From assembly GCA_921293015.1 (NCBI GenBank), contig OV121091.1, positions 28,752,839 through 28,816,838 on the forward strand: a stretch of DNA of 64,000 nucleotides. Reading direction: 5' to 3'. The notes under the pieces are model-generated. The model did no database searches and had not been told where the DNA came from. It was given only the letters and a program-made list of their open reading frames with translations. The stretch is from Phorcus lineatus. Taxonomy: Eukaryota > Mollusca > Gastropoda > Trochida > Trochidae. The translations under genes and the position numbers were made by a program. Below, in pieces: positions 36,000 to 50,023 of the stretch (its first letter is position 1; every line of letters begins with the position of its first letter).

Positions 36000-37680
36000 C
36001 GTTCTTCACCCGATTTAATCAACTCGACGTCCGCTGTTTTGACTGAGTATCACCTGGAGAATTCCATATCCTTAGCGCCACGGCCATGTATTACGAAGAA
36101 GCCAGACTTTCGAAAAAAGGTAGTTTGAGTCTGCTTATGGAAGGTTAGGCAAGAAACATGACGACAACTTACCTTTGAACAGACGATTTGAAAAGTCAAC
36201 CATCCACCTTCAATGTCGAAAAGAGTGTGAACGGATAATCCCAGCAGCCCCACCTTTAATCAGATTGCAAGCCCAAACACAATGGGTAGCCTACCTTGGT
36301 GCACTCGTACAACCCGTCTCGAAATATAAATCAATACACTGTTTCTTCTCTGATTTCAATGTGTCCATATTTTTTAGACAAATCTTTCATACTACCAGCA
36401 GAATACATCTTCAGTAAAAACAAACACTCGCAGACATGTTATTTGAGGTGAAAAGTACATTTTTTATAAGTAAGTACAACAGATATGACTCACCTGTAAA
36501 GTATACTCACGGGCAAGAGAAACGCCACCTGACATTTTATCATGTTACAAAACAGCAACAAGAAGAGGTTCTGAAATGGAGACGTTCCGTTTAGCACAGC
36601 CAATATCGTGTGTGGTTAACACCAGCACATATGCAAACAACGGATGATGTCAGTCGTCTCATCACTTTCTGTCGTGGTTTTCAAGTTTCATTATTTTACA
36701 CAAAAATATGAAATTCGTGAAGTTCAATGCATAATATATGTTGGTTGCGTTCGCGGGCGATGTTTTATTTTTAGAAAATGTAAAATGAGAAATAAAACAT
36801 AAAAGCTGTTACGGTGACGTTTAAACTTTAAATTTGAAAAAACGTTTGTATTGACGCAATATTTGATATCTTGATATAAATTAACACAAGTGGATGATTA
36901 TATTTCCTAAACCACTCTTGTTTACATAAGATATATTCAAATCATTAACATTTCTGAATTAACTTTGAAATTAATTTAAAAATGAGGGTAGATGTTGTAA
37001 TTGAGCTCCTTTGTGTACTTAAATGCCACAAGTTACTTCTTCCCTAATGACTTCTGTTACCAGTAGGGCACTTCCTGCGCTAAACACAGAAATATGATTG
37101 GTTGCAATCCAATCTGTTATTCAATCTGCGATGTAGTTGTAGTTTTTTAGTTGTGCAGATATTAATTACAAGACAGACACCAGTCGGAGTAGTTCAACGA
37201 TATTCAATTGGATGAAAAGGGGGACTAGAAATAAGAACAACTTGTAACTGAGATCATGAGGCAAGATGTCAGTCGAGAAATCTTCATGGGGAAACAAAGC
37301 AATTGATAGTTTCTTGAAATAATGAGTTCGGGGTTGATGGAGAGAGAGACTGGAATGGGGAGCACTTTAAAAAAAAACTGCAGATTTTATTACATGTATA
37401 TGTAAAATTCATTGCCATTTTATTACTACCTCCAAAACTTCATTGATCCTTTGTTGTCTGTCAAGTGTTTCATGTTGATATACAAACACATGCAGTCTTG
37501 AACAACTGCAAAAGTAGCCACGCTGTCCATGTTTAATTCTCGTGAAAGAGTAACTCGTTTTTGACTTTTTGATTTATCATTTAAAGCATCAGTTACATGG
37601 AATTCTTCACGAATAATATATTTGTCAATAAAAATTTTAAGTAGCTTAATCTCCCTCAATTTATCCAGTATCGTGTGCAT
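36000..37680. other. Intergenic region with isolated splice-donor-like sites on the minus strand
   Basis: Good donor motifs on the minus strand occur at about 36,174 (ttcaaag|gtaagtt) and 36,500 (ttacag|gtgagtc), each after modestly GC-richer sequence. They may belong to the same putative transcript type as the module at 35,579. No coding sequence was recognised. Confidence 0.25.
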
Positions 37681-37689
37681 TTTTAAGCT

Positions 37690-38250
37690 TGGCTAACTTT
37701 ATCAAATTTGTCTAAATATCGATTCGACTGGCACAGAGTACGTTTTATAAATTCTGTTCGTGGCATGAATAAGAGTCATAATACCCTTTGACCGGAGCTA
37801 GTTAAAATCGTCTTTTTAAAGTTATGTCTCCATCTCCTGAATGTCAACATTGTGATATGTTCCTTGTTTTAAAATTGTCATTGAAAAAAGGTCATATAGA
37901 TGTAAAGAAGTCAAATTCTGAGTTCTATTTTCATGTTTCTTAGTTAAATGACCTATTAAGCAATATCTACCCATACTCCTCTGCCTGCAGTAAATAAGTT
38001 TCAAAATTACTTTTGAGTCATTTGTGCGCGCCAATGTTCGGTTTTCGATCACAAATCTCGACTCTAACCTGTTTCTTGTATATGCTTGTTTGAATGTTAA
38101 AGAAGTTAACAGAGAGATAACTCGCGGTTGTACTTGTTCTTGAAAATCAACTAAGGACAATCGATCTATCGGAATTCTGATCTCTGTCCCGATTCTCCAT
38201 ACTTTTTTTAAACTAAGTACGCAGCACTCTTTCTTCCCTTTATCCCTTGT
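37690..38250. repeat. Interspersed repeat, copy 1 of a family seen three times
   Basis: Shared words with 50,560-50,990 and 51,980-52,220 include acctattaagcaat, aataagtttcaaaattac, gcgcgcca.tgt.cggttttcgatca, and actggcacagagta.gttttat. The 144-codon frame inside it is a by-product of the repeat. Confidence 0.6.
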
Positions 38251-40746
38251 GTTCATAACTTATATTCAAGCTTTTTCATGTTAAAGTCGCTAAACTTCTC
38301 AAGGACCAACAAGCACACAAAATGCTTATACTTTGTTTTTGTCTAGAATTTTGTTTTAGTTAAGTCATCATATCTACTGAAACCAATTCTGAGATGACTT
38401 CTTCCATTCATCACACTTATACTGTGATTACTTTCACATATCTCAAAAAAAAGGAAAGAAATAGAGAAAATGGGAAACATCTTTATTTACAGCAAGTTAT
38501 TAGATGTTTAATTGCAGCATGCGCTGTCATTCCAGTGTTGCATCCAAATTATTAAGGTCAAATGGGAAACAGCCCTAACTGTTACATAGTTAAAAAAACT
38601 AGGACCTTACACTCTGTAGGGAGTGAGTTTCAGGCAGGGATGGGTGAGGTGGTGGTGGAAAGGTGTAGACCTTACATTGAATTAAGATACCTACTTATTT
38701 TCACTTTGACTGGTTCACAACAGTATTCACAAAGGTTAGTAATTAATACTGCACAAAGTTAGACAATGCTTTCTTTTGCAGCTGTATGTGATTGAGGAGT
38801 GTCCTGCAACTGGTGGCCTGGATGCAGCACTGTAATATCAACATACATACATACATGACATACATACACACTGCATGTCAACTAATGCTTAATATGCACA
38901 ATATACAGTAAAGTTCAACCATTACATACATGTTCATAACTGTAAGCACACAAAACTAAACAAAGTTATTTCTTTTAACTTTCATTCTTCAAAATGATGT
39001 AATTTTTTCCTCCATGAACCTGAAACAAATTCTTCTGTCAATGCATAGTATTTATTTTTTGCAACAAATATAAAACCTTATGATATGATAAAGGTGATGT
39101 AATCCTAATTTGTCTAGGTTTGAACTGTTTTAGAATACAATCTATTCAGAGTTTAACTTTTTGTGAGATAGAGATCTCAATTTCAATAAATCTTGATTAA
39201 TAAAGAAGAAAAGGGATCAAATTTAATATTGACATCTTCAAATTACAATAAACATGTTGTAATTAAGATAACATTATTAAGTTTGTTTTTGAATAAAATG
39301 AAAATAATATTTTAAACTGTATTATAATTAATGAGAATCTATATATATCACCTTATCTATATTGAATATACCTACAGTTTGGTATTTGATGATATATTAT
39401 CCGGCAATTCATGTTGTAAATAATGACTAAAAGCAATAGTTGGAATATAATGATTATGCAGACTGGTTGTTTTATTAATTAATTTGAAACTTACCGATAG
39501 GTCTTCCATTGAAAAGATAATCAATCATAGGTAAAACAAAGAAAAATCACAAATGATAAATGACTTATATTATTATAAATCATATTCAAAGGCGTTTTCC
39601 CAATAAAATATGACTGAAATAGAATAAAAAGGGCCAAGAGTCTGAGCCCTTGTAAGATACTTGGTATTTTAAAGCTTCAACAATTAATCAGTTGTACTTG
39701 TAAGAGACCCAGTGATACCAATTCTGAAAATTGATTCTCCCAGCTCACTATAGATAGTGAAGTTTATTTTAGGAAAGAAGGGTATGCTCGTAAAGTGACA
39801 AACAGGCATTTAGAAGTACCATATATAACAAAACCCAGCAAGATTTACATGATTACATCTAATCATTGTGAAAATAACTTAATTATGTTTTCTGATTTTA
39901 TCACAACACAAATATTTAAATGCAAGTTAGCATTGTCATGAAGGTCTTTAAGAGTCCAAGCAAAAACCTACAACATCAAAAGTAAAGATATTGCACATAA
40001 ATAACCTACATACTAAACAGTTAAACACACATGGCTTTACATGTAGAAAAATAGTTAATAGTTGGGAAACTCTTGCATGATCACTTCAGAATTCAGTTCT
40101 TCTCTTGCTCAATGAAAACAAAAATGAAATTGATTATTTTCTTGAATGTTTCATTTCATGATATTTGTTTTTATTGGAAAAAGTGTTAACAAATTGAAAC
40201 ATAAAATCCATTGATACACCTAAATATGACTGACATTTAATTTCAATGATACAAAATATTGAAAAAACATTGATAAATTATTTTTTAATGATATAAAACA
40301 GATAAAACGCATGTTGTATGTGTATGCTTTCCAAAGAAAAAGGATGTTGAGTGAATTGAACATTAAGAAACAAATTAGATGTCTGTTGTCTACAATTAAT
40401 GAAAGATCCATAGTGGAATGCAAGAAAAGACAAAATAAACAACATCTGATTTTCACTTACATCATTCAGTCAAAAGCAAACCATAGCTCACGCTCACACT
40501 ATAACAAACCAAAATGCATCTTTAATTCAAGCGAAAGGTTTGAGCTTCTCAAATATTTATCATCAGGGTAGAAAAGAGACATAGATTGCTTAATAACATG
40601 TCTGAGAAAGTTTAATCAACATCAACAAACCACATGTACAATTGCTTTGCAACTTACAAACAACATCTTAATTCTTGCCAAGAAGCTCACAGCTTAAAGC
40701 CCTTGACGTTAGTGCAGAAATGATAACACTAGTGATAAAGTTTCTC
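38251..40746. other. Intergenic DNA and probable CASC3 3' untranslated region
   Basis: The CASC3 stop is at 40,747. Candidate minus-strand polyadenylation signals lie at about 40,519 and 40,281 (ATTAAA) and 40,170-40,175 (AATAAA). Further left the DNA is AT-rich with short tacatacatac runs near 38,845. No gene was recognised. Confidence 0.35.
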
Positions 40747-43700
40747 TCAAGTAGCCTCTACCACAGTCTCTGTTACTTCTGAGCTCTCAGTCGACGTTTC
40801 CCCTTCTGCCTTTGCTTTCAATTTGGAGCCGCCATACTCCTCCACCTTGCCACTGATGGAAGCATCAGGGCCCACATCCATCACCGAGGGTTTGATGTCC
40901 GCTACCTCGAGGTCCTTGCGCACACAGAATTCCTTAACATGAGGCTTTCTCTTCTCATCCTCTGTAATAGACCCTGTCCCTGTCTCTTCACTCACCGACA
41001 TACTCGACAAATCTTTGGCTAGATCTAAACTTGCACTATCAATTTCTACTTTAGAACTACCTGAATTTATATCAGATATATCATCTTTGCTCATACTTGT
41101 TTCCTCACATTCCACACTGGCTTGTGGCTCAGTGTTGTTTTCACTAATGTTCTGATTAACTTGCACACTGTCAGGTGAAAGACTCTGTAGTTCAGGCACA
41201 GACTCTTCAGGCATTGTCGGTGCCTGTTCTTCACTCCTAGCTCCTTCAGATTGCACTGAGATGCAGTTAGTTTCACTGTTTTGACTACTTTCTTCATGTG
41301 TGTCTGCTATATTACTAACAGTGAGTGGTGAAGCGTCTCTTTCTGCACTATTTTCTTTTTGCAACCCCCCATGATCTTCAGATGCACTACATTCAGGGGG
41401 AGACAATTCTGTAAGTTGTTCTTGTGGCTCTATGTTTTCAGATTCCCCGTGACAAGGTTCTTCGGGTGCTTCTTCCTTTTCTGACTCAGCACCAGCCACT
41501 GGGCAGCTCTCCCTGGTCGACTCAACCATATCCACTTCGTTCTTTGCACGGCGACGCTGATGCTGTAACAGGGGATTAAGGCTGATCATTTCAGGTCATT
41601 CATGATCTAGACAAAACAGTTGAAATGAAATTTCAAAGAAAGTGAAAATACTTTTGCCTGGTGGCCATTTTCTTATATTTCTATATAAGATGTCCGAGTG
41701 ACTTGATTTAAGGGGTCAATGTATTTTATAATGTATTGATTTTATGACCATTTACTCCTGTACATATTTTTATGATATAGTTCTGTGAAATAATGCCTAT
41801 GCCTTGAATTAAAACCTCTATGAATCAATTTCACCATTTATGATGCAAAAGAAATTTAGATAATATCAATGACTCTGAAATACTCACAGTTGGATCAACT
41901 ATGGGAATTGCTGCTTTGGGGCGTTTGTGTGGTGATCTGTTTGGACTGGGCTGCTGTAGCTCAGGTGCATAGTATGTGGTGCCTCCTCGGAACAGCTCCT
42001 GTCCCGTCCCACTCTGAGGAGCTGGGGCAGGGGGATTCTGCAAAATATCAGCAATAATAAGTCATTTGTAATGTTCTATCCATTACTTATACCATGCATC
42101 ATGAATGACTAGAGAACAATTATGTGCATCACATATTTTCAATGATGACATTTTCACATATTTTCATAATTAATTAACTGCAGTTTCATACAAAATATTT
42201 AAGACATAAATTTGAAGAAGTTTGAAGTTTCTAACCCTTGCTCCTCAAGGGTAATGTGTCCTGTACTCAAACATTTACACTGATTAAACTTATAATAATT
42301 CTATTTTCAGCTTGACGCATCAGAAAAATTCCTAGCCAGAATACCTACTATCTGGAGTGAAAAAGGACACTTGATGTTTAGTGGTAGATTAAGGTTTAAT
42401 AGTTACGTAAGGACTTATTGTAATGTTTTCATGAAAGCGCCTCTCATCAGAACATTTACCTGTTGGGTTATGCTCACTTGTTGATTTGGGGGCGGATTGG
42501 TTGGAGGGAAGCCAACCGGCAGTGGGTATGTCCCTTGGGGAGTTCCATACACGACACCAGGCATCCCTGGTACCCCGGGTACCCCTGGAACCCCCTGCAC
42601 TCCTGGCACTCCACCTCCAAGGAACTGAGGCTGGATAATGGCTGAGGGAGCAGTCATTGTCACTGCTGGTGCTGGGCCTGGACCTGGAGCAAACAGTCGG
42701 GGAGGGGGGTTGGGCATACCTGCCGTAGATACTGCAAGGGACAAGAGTATACAGATAGGACACATTTACTTGACATACGCAACCAATCAAATAGAATTAC
42801 AAAAATCAAAGAAAAATGTTTAATTATCTAATATTCTTCATTGTTTAATTATAATGATGCGACTTTTCAAGTGTATCAAGAAAACAAAACATTGAAAGTT
42901 TATGCTAGTCAAATACAAGAGACAGATGTCAAATATTTCCATACAAATTCTAGCACAATGGAAATGGTATACAGACGGACAAATGCATTCAAGAAAATAC
43001 CATGACATCTTCAAAGACTGACATCCACGGAGACACACGAACACACAGAGGCACATTCACTATCCATACCTGGCAGAGGAAAGCCCATGGGAGGCTGTAG
43101 GATGGTAGTCTGGAAGGAGGCAGCATCTTGTGGCTGTGGCTGTGGGTGGGAGTGGCGAGGTGGTGACGGCTGTGGTGGTTGTGTGACTGGCTGGTCAGGG
43201 CGGTATAACGGGGGAGTGTAGGCAGGGGCGTCTGTGGGAAAAATGGTGTAATGGTTGATATGTAGGACTTTTACTCTTACTACAACAACTTTTCTTTTAG
43301 AGAATTTGCAAATGGATGATATTAAAAAAATTATGCTATAGAGAGGTTTATATGCTGGGCATTTAACATTTAGTTCATTAATCACAACTCTTCAGAGATT
43401 ATGTTCATAACAGTTTAAGAAAGTATGCATTCCTTAAAAAAGTAGACACAGTAATTTGCAAAAACATGCAAAATAGGAGATGCAGCAAACAATAAAAGAC
43501 ATCATACCAGGGTTATAGTATGTGCCTCCCTCGTTAGCCATCTGATCTGAGTAGTTGACGTCGGGCACATTCCTCTGGCGCTGAGAGGAGTAGCGCTTGG
43601 GTCGAGACTGCTGTGTCATGTCCTGCTTGGGGGGTCCACTTGGTAGGCGTTGCATCGGCTGCTTTTCTCCAGGCTTGTTTGAGAGTCCAGGTTTAGGACC

Positions 43701-46700
43701 TGAGTTCAAACAGGAAGGGGAAATTCTATTAAGTATTCAGTTACTGATTTTGTGGATCTGAAGTTCCATTTTAAATCTATACTGCATAAATCATCTCGAA
43801 GATACTTTTCATCTATTAAGGTTTTGATTATGAAACAGAAAACAGGAAAGTTTAATATATGTCTGAAATATATATATTAGATAACCTAGATGTTGAGCTT
43901 GAGCAATTGTATCCCTAATATCCAAATGATATTGCAGTTGATGAATCTTATGTAATTAACAATTGTTCACAAAATAAAACGTACAAGAAGATATTGGTAT
44001 GAATAATCTGAAACATCACGAACCTTGTGAACTGCTCTCCTCAGGTGTGTTCCTTGCAGGTGCTTCGATCCCCATTGGGCCCATGTGGGGGTCCACTGCA
44101 TTCACAACTGTATCCTGCACTCGTGTGCGACCAATCTTGCTTCTCCTATCCTTGGAGTATGATTTCTTCTCTGTTGTAGTATTAGTGATTGTCACACTTA
44201 TAGTTTGCACATTCTCCTTGTTGGAGATTACTACATCTTGACTCTGGGACTTTCCACGCACTTCAGACGCAGCATTTGCGTCACCCTCGCCCTTCATAGG
44301 TGCTTGATCCTCACCCTGGACAGTATTCTTGAATGAAGAGTTTGTGAACTCACGGGGAGAGGTGGACTGTCTTGATCTGTTTTGGGCATAGGATGAATCT
44401 TGATCATTGTAGCGCCCTCTACTTCCTCTACCTCTGCCTCGACCCCGTCCCCTACCACGGGAAGAGTCCACGTTGTTGCGGGGTGAGAAGTCACCTTGGT
44501 ACTGGTTGTAGTCTCCTCCTCCTCTGTAGCTTTGACGAGAGTCACCTTGATTCCGGTAGTCCTGTGAACCACCATCTTGAGGGTATTTCCCATAGTCCTG
44601 ATTTCTGTAATCTTGAGACCTGGCCTCTCGGTTATCTCGAGGACGGGGATCCTGAGTCTGTGACCGATAGTCCTGATTCTGATTCCGGTAGTTTTTGTTC
44701 CTGCTTTCATACTGTGCTCGGTTGTCCTGGTTCCTGTAATCAGATGACCGGATGTCCTGCGACCGATACTCGTTTTCATTAGCCAGATCTGCGTAAGACG
44801 ACTCTGATTTACGAGGACTAGGAACAAAATCTCCAAGCCTTCTCTGTCCCCGTCTCCCTCTGCAATATATATGTGTATTTCAATATTTTTGGAATTTAAT
44901 AGTCAAATCTTTGAGGGGCATTTAGGAGTGATATATATACATATACATATAAGGAAGACAAGATTTTTTGGAAAACAACTCCTTTATTGTGAAACTCACG
45001 TTTCAAAGTATATGCCTACTCCTACAACAGGTTGGATATACGGAACATGAAATGAACATATACACCACAACAGGAAAACAGGAAACAATGGTGAGAAGAA
45101 CAAATTAGAGGGATTGATTTAATGAGAATGTGATACAATAGGGATTTGAAGTAAAAACAGTTAATTCTGTTAAACATTTTTCTTATTTTTCTTCATCTGT
45201 ATAGCTTTATCTCACTGATATAAACAATTAAGTAAAAGGGGAAGAAAGTTGCCCTAACAATGATAAAGGTGACATTTTAAGTACCTCAGCAATAAGCTCT
45301 TTGTTTGGTATTCTATATAGCTTAATTATATCAGAATATATTTCCTTAACACAATATAAGAGTTTAAACTGTACCTTTTGTTGCCCATGCCACCTCTTTT
45401 CGGAGCATTTTCTGGTGGTTTGTCATAAGCTCTAATGTCATAACCATAGATTGCAATCAACTCTTCCCGTGACTTTGGAGCCTGCTGGTCGTCCCGGTAA
45501 CGGTCATGCAGCCATTTGTCTTCATCTTTCCAAAGCTTCTTCTTTGGTCTGATAACAATTTCAGTAACTTATCATATTTATAATGCCATTACCAACAATC
45601 AGTATTTTTAAAGGTGACAGAATTGAAATATTACCTAAATGTCATTTTCTGTTTTGAAAAACTTACAACTCTGCCTCAATTCTTAAGTTTCAGATAACTG
45701 ACCTCATTTCATCCTCTTTCTCCTCTTGAGTTGCCTCCCCTGTTCCTCCACCCCCGCCTCCGCCTCCGTGCATGCGAGTGTCATGCTCATAAAACGCCCC
45801 TTTTCTCGGGATGTAAGCAGGGTTCTTGCGATCTTCATCATCATCAAGATTTTTACCATCTTCTTGTTGCTCCTGAACAGAAAAATTAGGCATTCTTTGA
45901 GATCATTGACCACCACAAGTTTGTTGATACAATAACCACTAAATCTAAGTTCATTCATCTCAATCCCTATTTAATTTTGTTATATTTTAATGAATATGTG
46001 TACACAGTCAGTTGAATAAACTCTTGGCATTAAACACATTAGCAGATTTCAGCTGAACAATGCAATTCTTGACCCAGCATTTTAGAAATTTTTACTTATG
46101 ACAATGGTGTATAGGCACTAACTTTATGCATTGCAAAACATGCACAATATCTTATAGTACTTCTCTTGGGATTTAAACTGATTAAAAACTGAATATTTAA
46201 AATGTCTAAATAATTAAGCAAATATCCCCAAAGCTTACTAATCAAATATTGAAAACGTGTTGAAAAGGCAATATGAGACAGGGTAGGAAGTCTGTTTAAT
46301 TGCTAAAGAGTCATGTGTAATGTTAGTTATCTATTATCGTAAAATATATAAAACTAGAATGTAACCTCTCCGTCTCCACTCTGACGCTCCTCTTCTACCC
46401 AGCTCCCGTCATCCTCGATGATGACATCTTCGTCATAACCCTCCTCTTCCTCATCTTCATCATCGTCATCAGTCTCAGTTTCCTCCTCTGAGTCCGTCTC
46501 TTCTTCACTTCCTTCCTCCTACAGACCAGCAAAATATTGTAACTAACATGACTTTGCACAACATCAGCCAGAAATACCATACCATATTCCCCCTTCTACT
46601 TGTCAACAGATTTACCATATCTCCCCCACCCCCCCGATTTAACACATAAATTTGACTATGTCAAGGGATTTACATTATGTTACCTATCTACTTGTCATAT

Positions 46701-49700
46701 GAATTTGACAAGTGACTGTTATATTCTTCCCAAAATTCATTGATTCTCTATGAAACTAGGACAAGACTGTCAATTCAGTCCTGATTCCTTTCCACATATT
46801 GTTGATGTAAGGGTTTACAAAATAACTTCAACTATTCAATATGCAATTAGATGCTTTGAAAACAATTTTTTTGTAAGTATAGATATCAAATGCTTTAGGA
46901 TTATACTTACTTCTTTATCCTTGTCTTCTGATGCACTCTCGTACTCAGAAAGAACATCTAAAAGAATCAAAACACATTTAGACCAAAGGTGAAATTAACG
47001 CTTCAAGGTAGCAAAACATACTTTGCATAAGTTCTGATAAAAAAACCAAACATACTAGCAACAACTTGCTACCTGGCAATTTTCAGTGGCTTATTGATTA
47101 GCCCTCATTCTCAAAAGAAAAGTGCCCTTCCTCATGGACTTTCACTAATAAGCTCACCAATATAATTTCTTTATGCCCATCATCAGTTGGTCATTACTCA
47201 TTGGACTTAAACTAAAACATAGGAAGGGCAGAAATAATGACAAGGTCAAATATTGAAGCAACTAGCCAAAGGATATCTGCTACCTTTGATTTGACCAAAT
47301 AGTAAGTACTTGCTACAAAATAGTTAATGTTATACATTGTACTTAAATTGTTAAAAATTTATGCTAATAACATTGTTTTTTTTGTATCATTCCACTTTTT
47401 TCATTTACACATATATATACACATATTCATACAGGGTTATTTGATTCTTTATGTTGGATTTAGGGATGAAATTTTTATTTCCAAACAAAGCATACATATA
47501 GCAGATTAAAAAGATTAAGACGAACTCTAAATTTTAGACTCGACAAATTTTTTTTACAGGACTTACCTCCCTCTCCTTCACTTTCCTGAAAAAAAGGCAT
47601 AAAAGTTTTAGTGACACTCCCAACATTTTTTCCATGATACAAATACATGAAAAAGTTCTTGATTTTCATTAATGCCAGTTTTACAGACATCAAAAAATAA
47701 TTCTTTAACATAAGAACGATCAATATATATCTATTACATATTTATCATGTATATATATATCATATTTTACTAATTTTTACATATAAATGTAGATGATACA
47801 GATTCAGAGTCCAGCTCTCAAGGGCTTCCTCATAAAACACAAAGGTCAATCCTCAGACACTTTGTTCTCACAATAATCACAAAATTTCAAGTGATCTTTT
47901 TTTTTGAAATATTCAATCTGATATGGGAAATACAATGATAAAGATGGTTGGAAATATTTCATTATTCATGGATGGCTGAAGAATTGTTGTTCCCTACTAC
48001 AACATGTTATTAACAAATGTAAGTCCAAGCTGCAGGTCATAATCTGGAGAAACTATCCTGCATGTGTCAATCATGTGAAAAACTACTCTTGAAGTGTGAA
48101 AACATTTTTTATTTAACTGTGCTAAAGTGGGCAATAAAGTTAAGTGAACAGAATCAGGAATATCCAAAATTAAACTCATTTTGTTTACGAGTGCATCAAT
48201 AAGAAAACAGTTCTGAAATATGATTTAGGCATCGTAATTGCATAGAGATACATTCTAATGAGCCAACTTGATCATCGCTTATTGCATTTTTTGATGAACA
48301 ATTACTCCAATATGAAAACCTTGTTGTTGAATGTTTTGGAAACTGATTGATGATTTACTCAGTAATTCAGATTGTGAGGGCCTCCTCTATCTTAGAATAT
48401 ATTGCCATGGCCTTATGCATCTAATAAATTGTTTTCTAGGTTTACATTGTCTAAACTCTCTCTTTTGTTTTGGAACTGTTCGGTTTCAATGTATTTTATG
48501 CAACATTTACCAACTATGCCTGTCAATTCAATCAAGTGACATAGACCTATTCTTTGCCACATGTTATATTGTTTTCACTATCCATTGAAATTAACACATA
48601 TTTTATACTATTATACATTTTCAAAAATGCTAAAATTGGAATTGTGAGATAATCAAACAATCTCCATGTGAATGAGGAATGACCCATGTCACTAGTGAAC
48701 ATAACAATCAAACACGATAGTTGGTTCCACTGATACTGATTTCTCCAAGCTATCTTATGATGGTATTTACATAAAAAGTGCCCTATGTAAATATAAAACA
48801 ATAAATAAACAATACATCAAACAGCAGTTGTTTAAGTTGAATGGATATTGAATAGAAACATACTAGAGGCATTACCCTCATGCTATACTATACCTGGCAG
48901 GTTTACATTTTCTAACTTAAAACAAGTGGTTAAGACTAGGTTTAAGTGATAACGTGTTTCGATAATACCAGTTCAGTTTAAACACCCTAGTAAAGGCCAA
49001 ATTAGACCCAGTTAAGTACTAAAATCCCTCAAAACATTTAAACTATGTACAATCATATAGCCCATAATGTTTGGGATATGATCTTATGATTCATAACATT
49101 AATGCACGTAACAGTTTACGGCTCAAATTTCACTTTATATACTTTAATCAATAATATTGCAGAAAGATTGATGTCAACAAAGACAATGTTAATTGAATAA
49201 CAAAGTATTCGTAAAAAAACATTGCCTACAGATTTCTCGACTAACTTTGTAATTATATAGTCTACAGTCCATGAGTTTCAGCATTATGGCCTAAACATAT
49301 CTTAATTGTACATCTAATCTTTTCAATAATTGTAAATACTTATACAGATCTACTCCAATAATACAGGGATTTGGAAAGGCACCTTTGACAATGAACCATT
49401 TTTAGGAGTTTTAGTCCTTTTAAGAATTTGGAATGGGCCATTCCCCTTTGTAGCTACTAAAATTTCTCATGTCAATGTGCCATTGTTTTATCCAATGTCC
49501 AAAATGGCCAGTGACCCTTACCTCACCCATACCCTGATAAGAACCAAGTTACTGTACTAAAAAATAGTTCTCATACGACAGAAATTTCGGTCTAATATCT
49601 AACAAATTCACGTGATGAATTTGGACCAATGTCAATTTCTCTAATTCCAAAAGACAAACCATACATCGTATTTATTGAGCACTCTGTTATAAATAGTCAA

Positions 49701-50023
49701 TTGAAATAATTTAGAAGTAAATAGTAAACAAAGATTCTTTTGTAAAATGACGAAATTCTATAAGCAAACATCGATGTGGAAAGAAGGTGTACAACTTTTT
49801 AAATGCGAGAGAGTATTCTAAGAATGTGATACTGAAAGTTCTACCGGCGAGTTCAAAGTAGAGAATTTCGTTATTTTACGACCAGACTTTGTACTTAAAA
49901 ATAAAAATACAAACTAACACATTCAGTAGGTTTAGTTCTAGAACCATCCTTCAGTTTATCCGTTGCAGTTGCTTCATCTTCTCCCCCGTCGTCTCTCGGT
50001 CTTCTTCGACGTCTATCCGCCAT
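40747..50023 (-). CDS. CASC3: CASC3 / MLN51 / Barentsz, exon junction complex core component
   Basis: CASC3 binds eIF4A3 and RNA in the exon junction complex and acts in mRNA surveillance and localisation. Coding exons in gene order: 49919-50023, 47567-47585, 46911-46957, 46366-46518, 45703-45872, 45375-45548, 44024-44859, 43508-43699, 43070-43231, 42460-42731, 41888-42037, 40747-41562. All phases join, giving 1,031 residues. The start MADRRRRR matches vertebrate MADRRRQR; further Mets upstream in frame were not used. ESEGEGDVLSEYESASED and an acidic run come next. The SELOR domain spans roughly residues 118-222 (DDDEDRKNPAYIPRKG, LWKDEDKW, SREELIAIYGYDIR). Then come Q/D/Y/R/N repeats, an RG box, EKKSYSKDRR, PKRYSSQRQR and GGTTYYAPE, all with human counterparts. 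The last exon adds 271 Ser/Glu-rich residues. The human protein is about 700 residues, so this one is markedly longer. Confidence 0.95.
44955..45075 (-). repeat. Retroelement-tail-like repeat in a CASC3 intron
   Basis: The minus strand reads ctgttgtaggagta, a short loop, tactttgaaacgtgag, then cacaataaaggagttg. The gaaacgt-caataaag-agttg ending matches the copy at 13,185-13,370. The ctgttgta / stem / gaaac layout is close to a degenerate hammerhead core. Confidence 0.35.
47586..49918. other. First CASC3 intron, nothing recognised
   Basis: About 2.3 kb of AT-rich DNA between exon 1 and the 19-base second exon. No repeat or coding segment stood out. Confidence 0.4.

Noticed and set aside
37822-38256. 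144-codon minus-strand open frame
   Set aside because: It lies inside an interspersed repeat whose other copies do not keep the frame.
44372-44782. 136-codon plus-strand open frame
   Set aside because: It is antisense to the repetitive CASC3 exon 44024-44859, whose reading frame is supported by homology and phase.
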